Part shown: positions 27,325 to 35,951 of the stretch, one piece after another
Layout: every line of letters starts with the position of its first letter
Numbering within the stretch: position 1 is the first letter of the stretch
NCBI GenBank assembly: GCA_009885955.1
Contig: VFJS01000003.1
Coordinates: forward strand, 211,086 to 275,085
Length of the DNA: 64,000 nt
Direction: 5' to 3'
Origin: Spirochaetia bacterium
GTDB lineage: Bacteria > Spirochaetota > UBA4802 > UBA5550
Notes under the pieces: model-generated
What the model saw: only the letters and a program-made list of their open reading frames with translations
Database searches by the model: none
Told to the model about the DNA's origin: nothing
Program-made: the position numbers and the translations under genes

Positions 27325-29044
27325 GATTATACTCTACTCATCATTCATCCTGATTTTTATGGTTTTCTTTTTCCTGTGGTTCATAACCGCAAGCGTGTAT
27401 CAGTCGCACCTGGGCATACTGGAAAAGGAGATGGTGCTGAAACTCAATCTCATGGAACATTCAAACGGGCCTTTTGCGTCAGGTAAAAAAGCGGTTTTAC
27501 AGGAGGCTGACAGAAAGTTTTTCACTGATATCTCCCATGTCCTTGGCCAGAGAATAACCGTTGTTGACAGGAAGGGAAAAGTGGTTTACGATTCCGATGT
27601 CAGGGATATCTCCTCCATGGACAACCACAGGGACCGGGAGGAAATAATGAACGCCATGGAATCGGGCAGGGGGAGGTCCATCCGGTACAGTGATACTCTG
27701 GGGATTGATATGCTCTATGTTGCGAAATTGTCAGGAGACTACATTATCAGAATTGCGAAACCGCTGTATGATATTAATTCCAGCCTGACGGATATACGGT
27801 ATAAGATTATCATTTCAGGTATCATGGCCGGCATCATATCCATCATCCTTGTCATATACTTTTCAAACAAGATCAGCAGGCCCATAGGGGAGGCAATAAA
27901 TTTCGCCCAAATCTTCTCAAACGGCGATTTCTCGAAACGGATCATGAACTACTCCGATGATGATATCGGAACTTTACAGAAGTCCCTGAACAAGCTTGCG
28001 GATACCATCGTCGGCAAGATCAACAGCCTTCTTCTGGAACAGAAAAAACTTGAACTCACCATCGACAGCATCCACGACGGCATCGCCCTCATCGATACCG
28101 GCCGGTGGATCCAGATCATGAATGCATCGTTCCGGCGTATCCTCGACATCGACACCGATTCAGCCCGGGGGGTATATTTCCAGGTAATCAGAAGCAGCCC
28201 CCTGAATGCCATCATCGAACTCTCCCTGGAGAGCGGCCAGCCCGGCTGCAGGGAAATAACCCTGCTCAACGGCACCTCGTGTGAGATACTGATTATACCA
28301 ATAAGCGACTACAGCGGAATCCAGGGGATCCTCCTCAGCCTTCACGATATCACGGAAAGAAAAAAAATCGACGAGATTAAGGCCGATCTCATCGGGAACA
28401 TGTCCCACGAGCTCAAGACGCCCGTAGCTATCCTCAAGGGGTACCTGGAGACAATGGGGCAGTACCTGGGTGACAGGAAGATGTCCATGGATATTCTCGG
28501 GAAGGCCATTGCCAATGTCGACCGCCAGAACACCCTGATTAATGACATATTGAAGCTCAACCGGCTCGAAAAGTCCCATGATTTTTACATGGAAAAGATA
28601 AACCTCGCCGAGGTTGTTGAAACCTGCATCAGCCTCTTAAAACCGAAAGCGGATAACATAAACCTGGAAATAACCTCGGATATCAGGGACCTGGACAGGT
28701 TGTTCTCCTGCAACAGATTCCTGGCAGAGGAGGTGATATTCAATATTGTAGACAATGCCATAAACTATAATACCAGGGGCGGGAAAATTAACATTCGTAC
28801 CGCTGAGTCCGACAGCCTTATCACTCTGGAGATACGGGACACGGGTATCGGCATACCGCGGGAGTCCCTGGACCGGATATTTGAACGGTTCTACCGGGTG
28901 GATAAAAGCAGGTCCAGGGATACCGGGGGGACGGGCCTCGGGCTTTCAATCGTGAAGCATGCTGCAGAGCTTCTGAAATGGACCATTGATGCGCAGTCTG
29001 ATATAAACGGGACATCGTTTTTTATCAGGATAAAAACAGCCTGA
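27299..29044 (+). CDS. phoR: PhoR-type sensor histidine kinase
   Basis: The start is taken at ATG 27299, preceded by AGGGAG, overlapping phoB by 26 bases. A TTG two codons upstream is the alternative. The 581-residue protein has two membrane helices (about 11-31 and 160-182) around a periplasmic domain, a HAMP linker, a PAS-like domain (about 240-350), a HisKA domain with NMSHELKTPVAILKGY, and a HATPase domain with NIVDNAINYN, DTGIGIP and GGTGLGLSIVKH. Unlike the short periplasmic loop of enterobacterial PhoR, this one has a sizeable sensor region of about 130 residues. Confidence 0.9.
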   Translation: MKTKKVRNKIILYSSFILIFMVFFFLWFITASVYQSHLGILEKEMVLKLNLMEHSNGPFASGKKAVLQEADRKFFTDISHVLGQRITVVDRKGKVVYDSDVRDISSMDNHRDREEIMNAMESGRGRSIRYSDTLGIDMLYVAKLSGDYIIRIAKPLYDINSSLTDIRYKIIISGIMAGIISIILVIYFSNKISRPIGEAINFAQIFSNGDFSKRIMNYSDDDIGTLQKSLNKLADTIVGKINSLLLEQKKLELTIDSIHDGIALIDTGRWIQIMNASFRRILDIDTDSARGVYFQVIRSSPLNAIIELSLESGQPGCREITLLNGTSCEILIIPISDYSGIQGILLSLHDITERKKIDEIKADLIGNMSHELKTPVAILKGYLETMGQYLGDRKMSMDILGKAIANVDRQNTLINDILKLNRLEKSHDFYMEKINLAEVVETCISLLKPKADNINLEITSDIRDLDRLFSCNRFLAEEVIFNIVDNAINYNTRGGKINIRTAESDSLITLEIRDTGIGIPRESLDRIFERFYRVDKSRSRDTGGTGLGLSIVKHAAELLKWTIDAQSDINGTSFFIRIKTA

Positions 29045-29050
29045 TACTAA

Positions 29051-29101
29051 AGGCAGCCATTTTAAGAAACTTCACCCACGGGGGGCGCCAGCCCCTGCCT
29101 G
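29051..29101. terminator. Possible hairpin between convergent phoR and phoU2
   Basis: AGGCAG (29051-29056) and CTGCCT (29096-29101) enclose a GC-rich stretch containing GGGGGGCGCC and CAGCCCC, between the ends of two convergent genes. A weak bidirectional terminator is possible. No clear T-run is present. Confidence 0.25.
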
Positions 29102-29791
29102 CTATTCTGATTGATGCCTGACATCCTTTCCCTGTGCGACAAATATGACAATTTCCGAAATATTTGTGGCGTGATCCGCGATCTTTTCGAGATTGTTCGC
29201 CAGGAGAATAATGTTTACGGCTATGTTAACATTGGAGGAATCCTTAATCATATAATTAATACATTCCTGAACTATTTTGTCTCTTAGACTGTCAACCTGG
29301 TCATCCCGCAGCAGGATAGAACGGGCATTTTCAGTATTGAGATTGATAAAGGCGTTCAGGCTCTCCATGAACATCTCTCTTGCGATTTTAAACAGTTCCG
29401 GCAGATCGACATAGGGTTTCATCTGCTTGTACTGCAGTATCCTGTTAATGCAGTTGCAAATGTTGATGGCATGATCGCCGATCCTTTCAAGGGCGGTATT
29501 GATTTTTGTCACTCCCATGAGAAATCTAAGATCGATGGCCGTGGGCTGATGCAAAGCGATAATTTTCAGGCAGAGTTCATCTATCTCTATCTGCATTTTA
29601 TTTACTATCACTTCATTTTCTTTTATCCTTTCAATGACATTGAGATTCCGTTCCATGAGTGCCTTGAGAGTATCTCCAAGCATAAATTCGACTATATCAC
29701 CCATCTTAAGTATATCACTCTTTACCGATTCAAGTGCTATATCAAAATTGCGGTCAAGATGTTGTGCCATGTATTCCTCCGGCAAGTCCAT
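29102..29791 (-). CDS. phoU: PhoU phosphate-signalling protein (copy 2)
   Basis: The 229-residue protein has the PhoU double repeat, with DILKMGDIVEFMLGDTLKAL, KIIALHQPTAIDLRFLMGVTKINTALERIGDHA and NLEKIADHATNISE. It is the last gene of the minus-strand pstS1 operon. It differs clearly from copy 1, so each Pst/ATPase set seems to have its own PhoU. The C-terminus (VAQGKDVRHQSE) is like that of other PhoU proteins. Confidence 0.92.
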   Translation of the reverse strand: MDLPEEYMAQHLDRNFDIALESVKSDILKMGDIVEFMLGDTLKALMERNLNVIERIKENEVIVNKMQIEIDELCLKIIALHQPTAIDLRFLMGVTKINTALERIGDHAINICNCINRILQYKQMKPYVDLPELFKIAREMFMESLNAFINLNTENARSILLRDDQVDSLRDKIVQECINYMIKDSSNVNIAVNIILLANNLEKIADHATNISEIVIFVAQGKDVRHQSE

Positions 29792-29813
29792 TATTTAAAA
29801 AAATTTTTCGCTG

Positions 29814-30569
29814 TCACCCGAATCTTCCTGTTATATAATCCTGGGTCCGTTTATCCCTGGGATTTGTAAATATCTCGGATGTTTTATTGAATTCGACCAT
29901 GTCTCCCAGCAGCATGTAACCGCACTGGTCGGAGACGCGTGCCGCCTGCTGCATATTGTGCGTCACGATGATGATATTGAATTTCTTCTTCAGTTCTATC
30001 ATCATCTCTTCGATTTTCATAGTGGCTATGGGATCCAGAGTGGAACAGGGCTCATCCATCAGGATAACCTCCGGTTCCACGGCGAGAAGCCGTGCGATGC
30101 ATAATCTCTGCTGGTGATAGAGGGGCAATTCCAGAGCGGATGTACCCAGTTTATCCTTCAGGTCATCCCACAGCCCCGCTGTCCGGAGGCTCGTCTCCAC
30201 TATTTCGGAAATCTTTTTTTTATTCGCGAGCCGTGCCACCCTCAAACCGAAGGCGACATTTTCAAATATTGATTTTGCAAAGGAGTTGGGTCTTTGAAAA
30301 ACCATGCCCACCCTTTTCCGGAGTTTATATATATCCAGGCCTGAATTGTATATATCTCTTCCATCGAGTAAAACCTCGCCGTTGATACGTACGCCGTCAA
30401 TGAGGTCATTCATTCTGTTGATGGAGCGCAGCAGCGTCGATTTTCCGCATCCGGACGGGCCTATGAGGGCGATGATATTTTTATCTCTCACAACCATGTT
30501 GACGGATTTCAGGGCATGAAATTTATCGTAAAATAAATTGAGGTTCCTTATTTCAATTTTATCGGCCAT
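29814..30569 (-). CDS. pstB: PstB2: phosphate transporter ATPase with a degenerate signature motif
   Basis: The 251-residue protein keeps Walker A (GPSGCGKST), the Q-loop glutamine (GMVFQRPNSF), Walker B (VILMDEPCSTLDP) and the switch histidine ([13 protein letters not shown]). The ABC signature, normally [14 protein letters not shown], reads [14 protein letters not shown]. Length and reading frame are unchanged, so this is substitution and not a frameshift. The signature motif contacts the gamma-phosphate of ATP bound by the partner subunit, so a PstB2 homodimer should be impaired. The gene is immediately downstream of pstB3, whose defects are complementary. The pair most likely acts as a heterodimer with PstA1 and PstC1. 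Confidence 0.92.
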   Translation of the reverse strand: MADKIEIRNLNLFYDKFHALKSVNMVVRDKNIIALIGPSGCGKSTLLRSINRMNDLIDGVRINGEVLLDGRDIYNSGLDIYKLRKRVGMVFQRPNSFAKSIFENVAFGLRVARLANKKKISEIVETSLRTAGLWDDLKDKLGTSALELPLYHQQRLCIARLLAVEPEVILMDEPCSTLDPIATMKIEEMMIELKKKFNIIIVTHNMQQAARVSDQCGYMLLGDMVEFNKTSEIFTNPRDKRTQDYITGRFG

Positions 30570-30572
30570 TTT

Positions 30573-31334
30573 TTATCCAAATCTTCCTGTAATGTAATCC
30601 ATCGTCCTGATATCTCCCGGGACGGTGAAAATTGTGCCGGTGGGACCATATTCAATGAGTTCGTTCATGAGGAAAAAGGCGGTGTTATCGGCAACCCTGG
30701 CGGCCTGTTTGGTGTTATTCGTAACCAGTACAATGGTATAATTTTTTTTCAGTTCTTTGAGGGCGTACTCGATCTGGGTCGTTGAAATGGGGTCAAGGCC
30801 GGAGCAGGGTTCATCAAGGAGTATCACCTCGGGCTCCATTGCCAGGGTACGCGCAAGGCATAGCCGCTGCTGTTGTCCGCCGGAAAGGCGCATGGCCGAG
30901 GTTTTCAGCCTGTCCTTTACCTCGTCCCACAGAAAAGCGGATTTCAGGCTTTTGACTACGATCTCATCAAGCCTGTTTTTATTGGTTATGCCGGAAAGGG
31001 AAGGGCCATAAATAATGTTGTTGTAGATACTTGCCGGCAGGGGGATGGGAAGTGCGAAAACCATCCCTATCTTTTTTCTCAACATGACAGGATCCATCCC
31101 GGGGGCAAAAATATCCTTCCCGTCAAGAAGCACCCCCCCTTCTATCCTGATCTGGAGTTCCATGTCATTCAGCCTGTTCAGTGTCCGTAAAAATACCGTC
31201 TTTCCCGATCCCGATGGGCCTATGATGCCGAGAATTTTATTCGCGCCGATATCCATTGAGATGGATTTCAGCACATGGGATCCGCTCCAGTATACGTTGA
31301 GATTCTCTATTTTGAATTTTACTGTATCTTCCAT
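30573..31334 (-). CDS. pstB: PstB3: phosphate transporter ATPase lacking Q-loop Gln and switch His
   Basis: The 253-residue protein has Walker A (GPSGSGKTV), an intact signature ([14 protein letters not shown]) and Walker B (VILLDEPCSGLDP). The Q-loop reads GMVFALPIPLPAS, with Ala for Gln. The switch region reads VTNNTKQAARVAD, with Asn for His. The Q-loop couples ATP binding to the permease and the switch His is needed for hydrolysis, so this subunit's own ATP site is probably inactive. Its signature could complete the site of PstB2. It lies 3 bases upstream of pstB2 in the same operon. The catalytic Glu after Walker B remains. Confidence 0.9.
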   Translation of the reverse strand: MEDTVKFKIENLNVYWSGSHVLKSISMDIGANKILGIIGPSGSGKTVFLRTLNRLNDMELQIRIEGGVLLDGKDIFAPGMDPVMLRKKIGMVFALPIPLPASIYNNIIYGPSLSGITNKNRLDEIVVKSLKSAFLWDEVKDRLKTSAMRLSGGQQQRLCLARTLAMEPEVILLDEPCSGLDPISTTQIEYALKELKKNYTIVLVTNNTKQAARVADNTAFFLMNELIEYGPTGTIFTVPGDIRTMDYITGRFG

Positions 31335-31417
31335 TTTATACCTGAAACTATTTTATCCAGCCGATGATAGGAATAGCCGGCTGACGGGCGGCAATCATTT
31401 TCATTATTTGAGTTATG

Positions 31418-32257
31418 CTATCCTGATCTCTTGGAAATAAACCTGATCATGAGCCAGTAAGATATCAGATTTATGGCTAAAATCGATATAATAAGCACCG
31501 TTGCCGTCGCGTAGGCTTTCTCATTGGACAGGCCCTCTCGGGCGAGTATATAGAAATGAACCGACATCGTACGTATTGAATCGAAAAGGGATTGCGGCGT
31601 TCTCAGCGATGAACCGGCGGTAAATATGACCACTGCCGTTTCCCCGATGGATCGCCCCAGGCTCAGCATAATTCCCGTCAGGATGCCGGGCAGCGCATTG
31701 GGCAGAACGACTTTCCGGACAGTTTGCCAGAGGGTGGCCCCCAGCGAGAAGCTCACATCGCGGTATGCATAGGGTACGGATTTAATCGCTTCCTCGCTTG
31801 TCCGGATGATGGTGGGGAGTATCATGAATGCCAGGGTCAGGGATCCGGACAGAATTGACCAGCTCATCCCGAGAGTGGTGACGAAAAAGATGAACCCGAA
31901 AAGGCCGAATATAATCGAGGGGATGCCGGCAAGGCAGTCCGCGCCGAACCGGATGATCCGCGTGACCCGCGATTCCCGCGTGTATTCCGTAAGGAAAACA
32001 GCAGTCCCTATGCCGAAGGGCGCGGCGATGAGTATGGACAGGGTTGAAAGAATCAGCGTTCCGATGATCGTGGGGTAAATGCCTCCTGCCCGTCCCATAT
32101 CCTCGGGATTGGAAAGAATAAAGTCAATGTCAACATGGGCGAGTCCCTTGCTGAGGATAAAGCCTATGATAAAGACAAGAATTGCAAGGGTAAACAGCGT
32201 CGCCAAAGCTAAAAGCAGAACTGCTATGACCTGGGTAAACCGGGGATTTATCATCAT
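31418..32257 (-). CDS. pstA: Phosphate ABC transporter permease PstA1
   Basis: The 279-residue protein has six predicted membrane helices and the permease motif region YRDVSFSLGATLWQTVRKVVLPNALPGILTG. PstA-specific features include GGIYPTIIGT near residue 58 and GRSIGETAVVIFTAG. The EAA loop residues are diverged (RDVSFSLGA for the usual REA..LGA). It overlaps pstC1 by 4 bases. It would pair with PstC1 in the membrane and dock the PstB2/PstB3 pair. Confidence 0.92.
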   Translation of the reverse strand: MMINPRFTQVIAVLLLALATLFTLAILVFIIGFILSKGLAHVDIDFILSNPEDMGRAGGIYPTIIGTLILSTLSILIAAPFGIGTAVFLTEYTRESRVTRIIRFGADCLAGIPSIIFGLFGFIFFVTTLGMSWSILSGSLTLAFMILPTIIRTSEEAIKSVPYAYRDVSFSLGATLWQTVRKVVLPNALPGILTGIMLSLGRSIGETAVVIFTAGSSLRTPQSLFDSIRTMSVHFYILAREGLSNEKAYATATVLIISILAINLISYWLMIRFISKRSG

Positions 32258-33111
32258 ACCTTCCTGTTCATGTTTCTAATTGAGATTGTCGCGGCATAGT
32301 TCAATACCATGATGATGAGAAGGAGTACCACGCCCGTGGCAAAAAGTGCCTGTCGGTGCATCCCCGTGGCATATCCCATTTCAAGGGCGATATTCGCGGT
32401 AAGGGTCCTCACTGAATCAAGGGGTGAGCCGGGAAGTATTACCGCGTTGCCTGCAACCATGATCACAGCCATCGTCTCCCCGATGGCCCTCCCGAGGCCG
32501 AGGATTATACCGGCAATGATCCCGGACTTGGCTGCGGGCAGGGTGGCCATGTGAATGGTCTGCCAGTGTGTGGCTCCCAGGGAGAAGGCGCCTTCCCGGT
32601 ACGATTGAGGAACGGCCTTTATTGAATCTATCGATATGCTCAGGATAGTCGGCAGAATCATTATGCCGAGGATGATGGATGCCGCCATGATTGAAAGGCC
32701 GGGCCCGCCGATGTAATCCCTGATGAGGGGAGCAAGCACCATGACCCCGATGAATCCATATACGACCGAAGGGATGCCCGCAAGAAGCTCAATGGCAGGC
32801 TTTATGATTCTCATCATCCAGCGCGGAAGAAACTCCGCGAGGAAAATGGCGCCTGCAAGCCCCAGGGGGACTCCCACGATAATGGCACCGAGGGTCACCC
32901 ATAGAGAGCCGACAATCATGGCAAAGATCCCGTATTTGCCAGCCATGGGCTGCCAGTCCGATGACAGGAGAAAGTTCTTAATGCCAATATTGAAAATAAA
33001 TGGAAGCCCTTCCAGAAGGATGAATGCCAGTATGAGGAAAAGAGCAGTTAATGCGGAAAAGGCGATCACTATCAGGAGGTTTTTAATGCTGTTTTCACCG
33101 AATATTTTCAT
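32254..33111 (-). CDS. pstC: Phosphate ABC transporter permease PstC1
   Basis: The 285-residue membrane protein has the PstC pattern: WQPMAGKYGIFAMIVGSLWVTLGAIIVGVPLGLAGA (about 52-87), ELLAGIPSVVYGFIGVMVL and GRAIGETMAVIMVAGN. The EAA loop reads REGAFSLGATHWQT. It is encoded 57 bp after pstS1 and overlaps pstA1 (ATGA). Confidence 0.92.
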   Translation of the reverse strand: MKIFGENSIKNLLIVIAFSALTALFLILAFILLEGLPFIFNIGIKNFLLSSDWQPMAGKYGIFAMIVGSLWVTLGAIIVGVPLGLAGAIFLAEFLPRWMMRIIKPAIELLAGIPSVVYGFIGVMVLAPLIRDYIGGPGLSIMAASIILGIMILPTILSISIDSIKAVPQSYREGAFSLGATHWQTIHMATLPAAKSGIIAGIILGLGRAIGETMAVIMVAGNAVILPGSPLDSVRTLTANIALEMGYATGMHRQALFATGVVLLLIIMVLNYAATISIRNMNRKV

Positions 33112-33168
33112 TAATATTTTACCAAGGATAATTTTTACTGAAGCCCTTTCCGGGGCTCTTTTAACCTG

Positions 33169-33969
33169 TTAAATAGCAGGAATCAATCCATTCGCCTTGA
33201 TAATATCCTGTCCATTTTTGGAGAGGACATAATCGATGAATGCCTTTACCCTGTCCTGGGGCGCACCCTTGGTAAGTAAAAAAATGGGCCTCACGAGCAT
33301 ATATTTTTTATTCACTATTTCTTCTGTCGTACAGGAAACGCCATTGATTGTAAGGGCTTTTATTTTATCATTGATGATGCCATGGGAGATATACCCTATG
33401 GCATTCGCGTCATTTGCAACGGTTTCCCTGACGGTACCGTTTGAATCCTGAATAATGGCCTCTTTTACCAGGGTTATATTCTGGATAATCGCCTCGTATG
33501 ATGACCTGGTCCCTGAACCGGCCTCCCGGGAAACGACGTTTATTTTATGATCATTTCCGCCAAGCTCTTTCCAGTTTTTGATTTTGCCGTTATAGATGTC
33601 CCGTATCTGGCTGACTTCAAGATTTTTAACGGAATTTTTCGGATTTACAATCATAACTATTCCATCACGTGCAACGATATAGGAGTTCAAATCCTTTGCT
33701 TCGGGCGGCAATTGCACCAGGTCCGCCATTCCGATATTCGCGGCGCCGGAGAGTACCGACTGGATTCCCACCGCTGAGCCGCCACCCTGGATGGTTATAT
33801 GGGTATTGGGTTTTTCCGCCATGTAGAGGCCTGCCAGTTTTTCAGCAAATGGCTGAAAAGCGGTTGAGCCGGCGACTGTGATTGATAATTTATTTTTTCC
33901 GCATGCCTGCAGGGAAAAACCTGCGATTATAGCAAAAATAATGACTTTTATTACTATTTTTAATTTCAT
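33169..33969 (-). CDS. pstS: Phosphate-binding lipoprotein PstS1
   Basis: The 266-residue protein has a lipoprotein signal (LQAC, Cys near residue 23). The phosphate-binding fold follows: VAGSTAFQPFAEKLA, GGGSAVGIQSVLSGAANIGMAD, RDGIVMIVNPKN and REAGSGTRSSYEAI. It binds periplasmic phosphate and delivers it to PstC1/PstA1. AAAGGAG precedes the ATG. It heads the minus-strand operon pstS1-pstC1-pstA1-pstB3-pstB2-phoU2. Confidence 0.93.
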   Translation of the reverse strand: MKLKIVIKVIIFAIIAGFSLQACGKNKLSITVAGSTAFQPFAEKLAGLYMAEKPNTHITIQGGGSAVGIQSVLSGAANIGMADLVQLPPEAKDLNSYIVARDGIVMIVNPKNSVKNLEVSQIRDIYNGKIKNWKELGGNDHKINVVSREAGSGTRSSYEAIIQNITLVKEAIIQDSNGTVRETVANDANAIGYISHGIINDKIKALTINGVSCTTEEIVNKKYMLVRPIFLLTKGAPQDRVKAFIDYVLSKNGQDIIKANGLIPAI

Positions 33970-34005
33970 GATTTACTCCTTTTTATATAGATTTATTTGG
34001 TTTTT

Positions 34006-34023
34006 TGTAAATTTTTTGTCAAG
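34006..34023 (-). promoter_or_regulatory. Candidate Pho box upstream of pstS1
   Basis: Read on the minus strand, CTTGACA (34023-34017) and ATTTACA (34012-34006) are separated by AAAA, giving an 11-bp period as at the other pst promoters. It lies about 40 bases upstream of the pstS1 start. CTTGACA could also serve as a -35 element. Confidence 0.4.
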
Positions 34024-34110
34024 AATATTATAATCACTCCGAAAAATTGGACAATTTGCAAGGGGTATTTTCAGGTAAGTTTAATTACTGTATTGTATTT
34101 ACATTTCTGA

Positions 34111-34464
34111 CTATGCTGACGTTCTGTTTAAAAAAATCAAGGTTAATCCCAGGCCAACAATAATAATCCCCAAAATCTGCAGAGGCGCAATATCTTCTTT
34201 TAAAATAAAATATGACAATACTATCACGCTTGTATAGCCAAATCCTACTGCAAATGGAAATGAATAGGATAAATTGGTCTTAGAAAGGATAAAAATCCAG
34301 GCTAAAAAACTTAAACCGAAAAGTAATGCCCCTGACAGCAGCCGGATATTTAATAATTCTCTGATATCCAGTCCTTTCATATTTTCAGGGGTACCGGTTT
34401 TAATCAGGATCTGTCCAAAAGAATTAAGGAGGACATATACGGTAATCATTATTGCAAATTTCAT
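34111..34464 (-). CDS. Small EamA/SMR-type membrane transporter
   Basis: The 117-residue protein has four predicted membrane helices, with YVLLNSFGQILIKTG in the first and LSYSFPFAVGFGYTSVIVLSYFILKEDI in the middle, followed by a C-terminal helix (LQILGIIIVGLGLTLIFL). This is the single-module form of the drug/metabolite transporter superfamily, like EmrE or ArnE subunits, which work as dimers. The substrate is unknown. It is 60 bp downstream of the metallo-hydrolase gene on the same strand. Confidence 0.7.
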   Translation of the reverse strand: MKFAIMITVYVLLNSFGQILIKTGTPENMKGLDIRELLNIRLLSGALLFGLSFLAWIFILSKTNLSYSFPFAVGFGYTSVIVLSYFILKEDIAPLQILGIIIVGLGLTLIFLNRTSA

Positions 34465-34524
34465 TGTTTTAAAATATTTGGCAAAACATTATCATCGTTT
34501 CTATCCCGTCATTCTTTCATCCAA

Positions 34525-35241
34525 TCATTCATTGCAGACATAGGTGACGCTGACGGTCTCTTTTTCATTTAAGAATTCCCTTGCGCTTTCTATCGCCATT
34601 CGCAGATCTTCAGCCGGATTTTTTGATATGTCACCATGACCGGGATATATCTCCTGTATTTGCCTGGTATTAAGCGACATTAAGGAGTTTATATAATCTC
34701 CCACGCTCCCTGATTCAGAGATATGCGACAGTACACCTCCGGCAAAAAGCATGTCGCCGGTAAAAAGAAATTTTTTTACCGGTTCATAGATGCAGATAGA
34801 CCCGGAAGTATGCCCGGGCGTATGTATGATATCGAGGACGTAATTGCCGACATCAAACCTGCTTTTGCTCTCCTGCCAAAGATGTACATGGAGCGGCAGG
34901 GTGTTGAGATCACCTGATTCATACATGGTTACATACCTGTCATTCAGTGATATTTTGTTGGCGGCGAACCGGTGTGCGGCTATGGTGGCATGCTCCTGAA
35001 AATACCTGTTTGCCCCGATGTGATCGAAATGTTCATGGGTATTTATTACAATATCGATATCCCTGACTTTCAATCCCAGCTGGATAAGTTTTGACTGAAG
35101 ATAATGAAAATTGCTGTCTATCCCTGAATCAATGAGGATGTTGCCCCTGATTCCTTTTATGACATAACTGTGGCTGCTGTTTTTGACTCCCCGTATCATA
35201 AAGATGTTGTCCTGAACTTCTAAAATGTTGTCAATTATCAT
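34525..35241 (-). CDS. MBL-fold metallo-hydrolase
   Basis: The 238-residue protein has the metallo-beta-lactamase fold: NTHEHFDHIGANRYF gives the HxHxDH metal site, HTPGHTSGSICIYEP the next histidine, FTGDMLF the bridging aspartate and IYPGHGD the last histidine. It is most like the glyoxalase II/RNase-unrelated small hydrolases. The substrate is unknown. It lies 18 bp downstream of the STAS gene, likely in one operon. Confidence 0.85.
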   Translation of the reverse strand: MIIDNILEVQDNIFMIRGVKNSSHSYVIKGIRGNILIDSGIDSNFHYLQSKLIQLGLKVRDIDIVINTHEHFDHIGANRYFQEHATIAAHRFAANKISLNDRYVTMYESGDLNTLPLHVHLWQESKSRFDVGNYVLDIIHTPGHTSGSICIYEPVKKFLFTGDMLFAGGVLSHISESGSVGDYINSLMSLNTRQIQEIYPGHGDISKNPAEDLRMAIESAREFLNEKETVSVTYVCNE

Positions 35242-35259
35242 GCGTTATCACCCGTTCAT

Positions 35260-35598
35260 CTATATTTGAATTAATATTTGTTTGTCCTGGATAAAATTAA
35301 ACATTTTATCCAGCCTGTATTTCTGAAAAAAAGATTTAACCTTCGGCCTGCTTGCCTGTATACATAATGTTCCACCTGCCTGTTTAATTTCTTTTTTGAA
35401 TGCGTTTAACAGGCCTACGTAAAAAATCATATTTCCTCCTTCATCTGACAGGCCATCTATATCCAGGCAGATACTCGGAGCACTATTATTAATCAGCGGT
35501 TTCAGGAATGAGCTGACTGTATAAATTGAACTCCTCATAAATGGCCCTATGACCTTAATGACAGTTTGGGTTTTCAATACTATAACCCTGTATTCCAC
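35260..35598 (-). CDS. STAS-domain protein lacking the usual phosphorylatable serine
   Basis: The 112-residue protein resembles anti-sigma-factor antagonists (VIKVIGPFMRSSIYTVSSFL, then CLDIDGLSDEGGNMIFYVGLLNAFKKEIKQAGGTLCIQASRPKVKSFF, in parts). The segment that usually carries the phosphorylated Ser (DSSGL) reads DEGGN here, so regulation by SpoIIAB-like kinases may not apply. AAGGAGGATC precedes the ATG. A partner kinase or phosphatase is not adjacent. Confidence 0.6.
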   Translation of the reverse strand: MEYRVIVLKTQTVIKVIGPFMRSSIYTVSSFLKPLINNSAPSICLDIDGLSDEGGNMIFYVGLLNAFKKEIKQAGGTLCIQASRPKVKSFFQKYRLDKMFNFIQDKQILIQI

Positions 35599-35804
35599 TT
35601 GATCCTCCTTATTTTAAGTATTTTAATTATCTTGAATCTACCGCTGTCTTGTTAATTTTGTATGAATTATTTATGAAATTATTATTAACATTTGAGTCTG
35701 AAATAATTTTTTTCCATGAAAAAGAATCGATTTAACAAACAGGAAAATATTAATAATAAATAAAAATTCCACCGGTCATGTGTGTGGGCTTTATTTTAAT
35801 TTTG

Positions 35805-35834
35805 TTGACAAAATTGTTGAATCTAAGTTATAAA
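35805..35834 (+). promoter_or_regulatory. Sigma-70-type promoter upstream of pstS2
   Basis: TTGACA at 35805-35810 is followed after 18 bases by TATAAA at 35829-35834 (or after 17 by TTATAA). This gives a leader of about 190 bases before pstS2. Another start closer to the gene is possible at the Pho-box candidate. Confidence 0.45.
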
Positions 35835-35951
35835 TTTATTTGAGTTTGTTTTATAAAAATCTTCAATACTCTGAAAGGCCATTTCTACCAGGTTCCAGGG
35901 GCTCAGGGGTGGCGATGACAGCTTGAATTATTAACTTTAATTAAATATAAT

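Noticed and set aside
30090-30150. Possible frameshift or sequencing error explaining the PstB2 signature LPLYH
   Set aside because: The flanking residues (SALEL before, HQQRLCIAR after) stay in the same frame and the segment has the usual length, so substitution and not an indel is seen.
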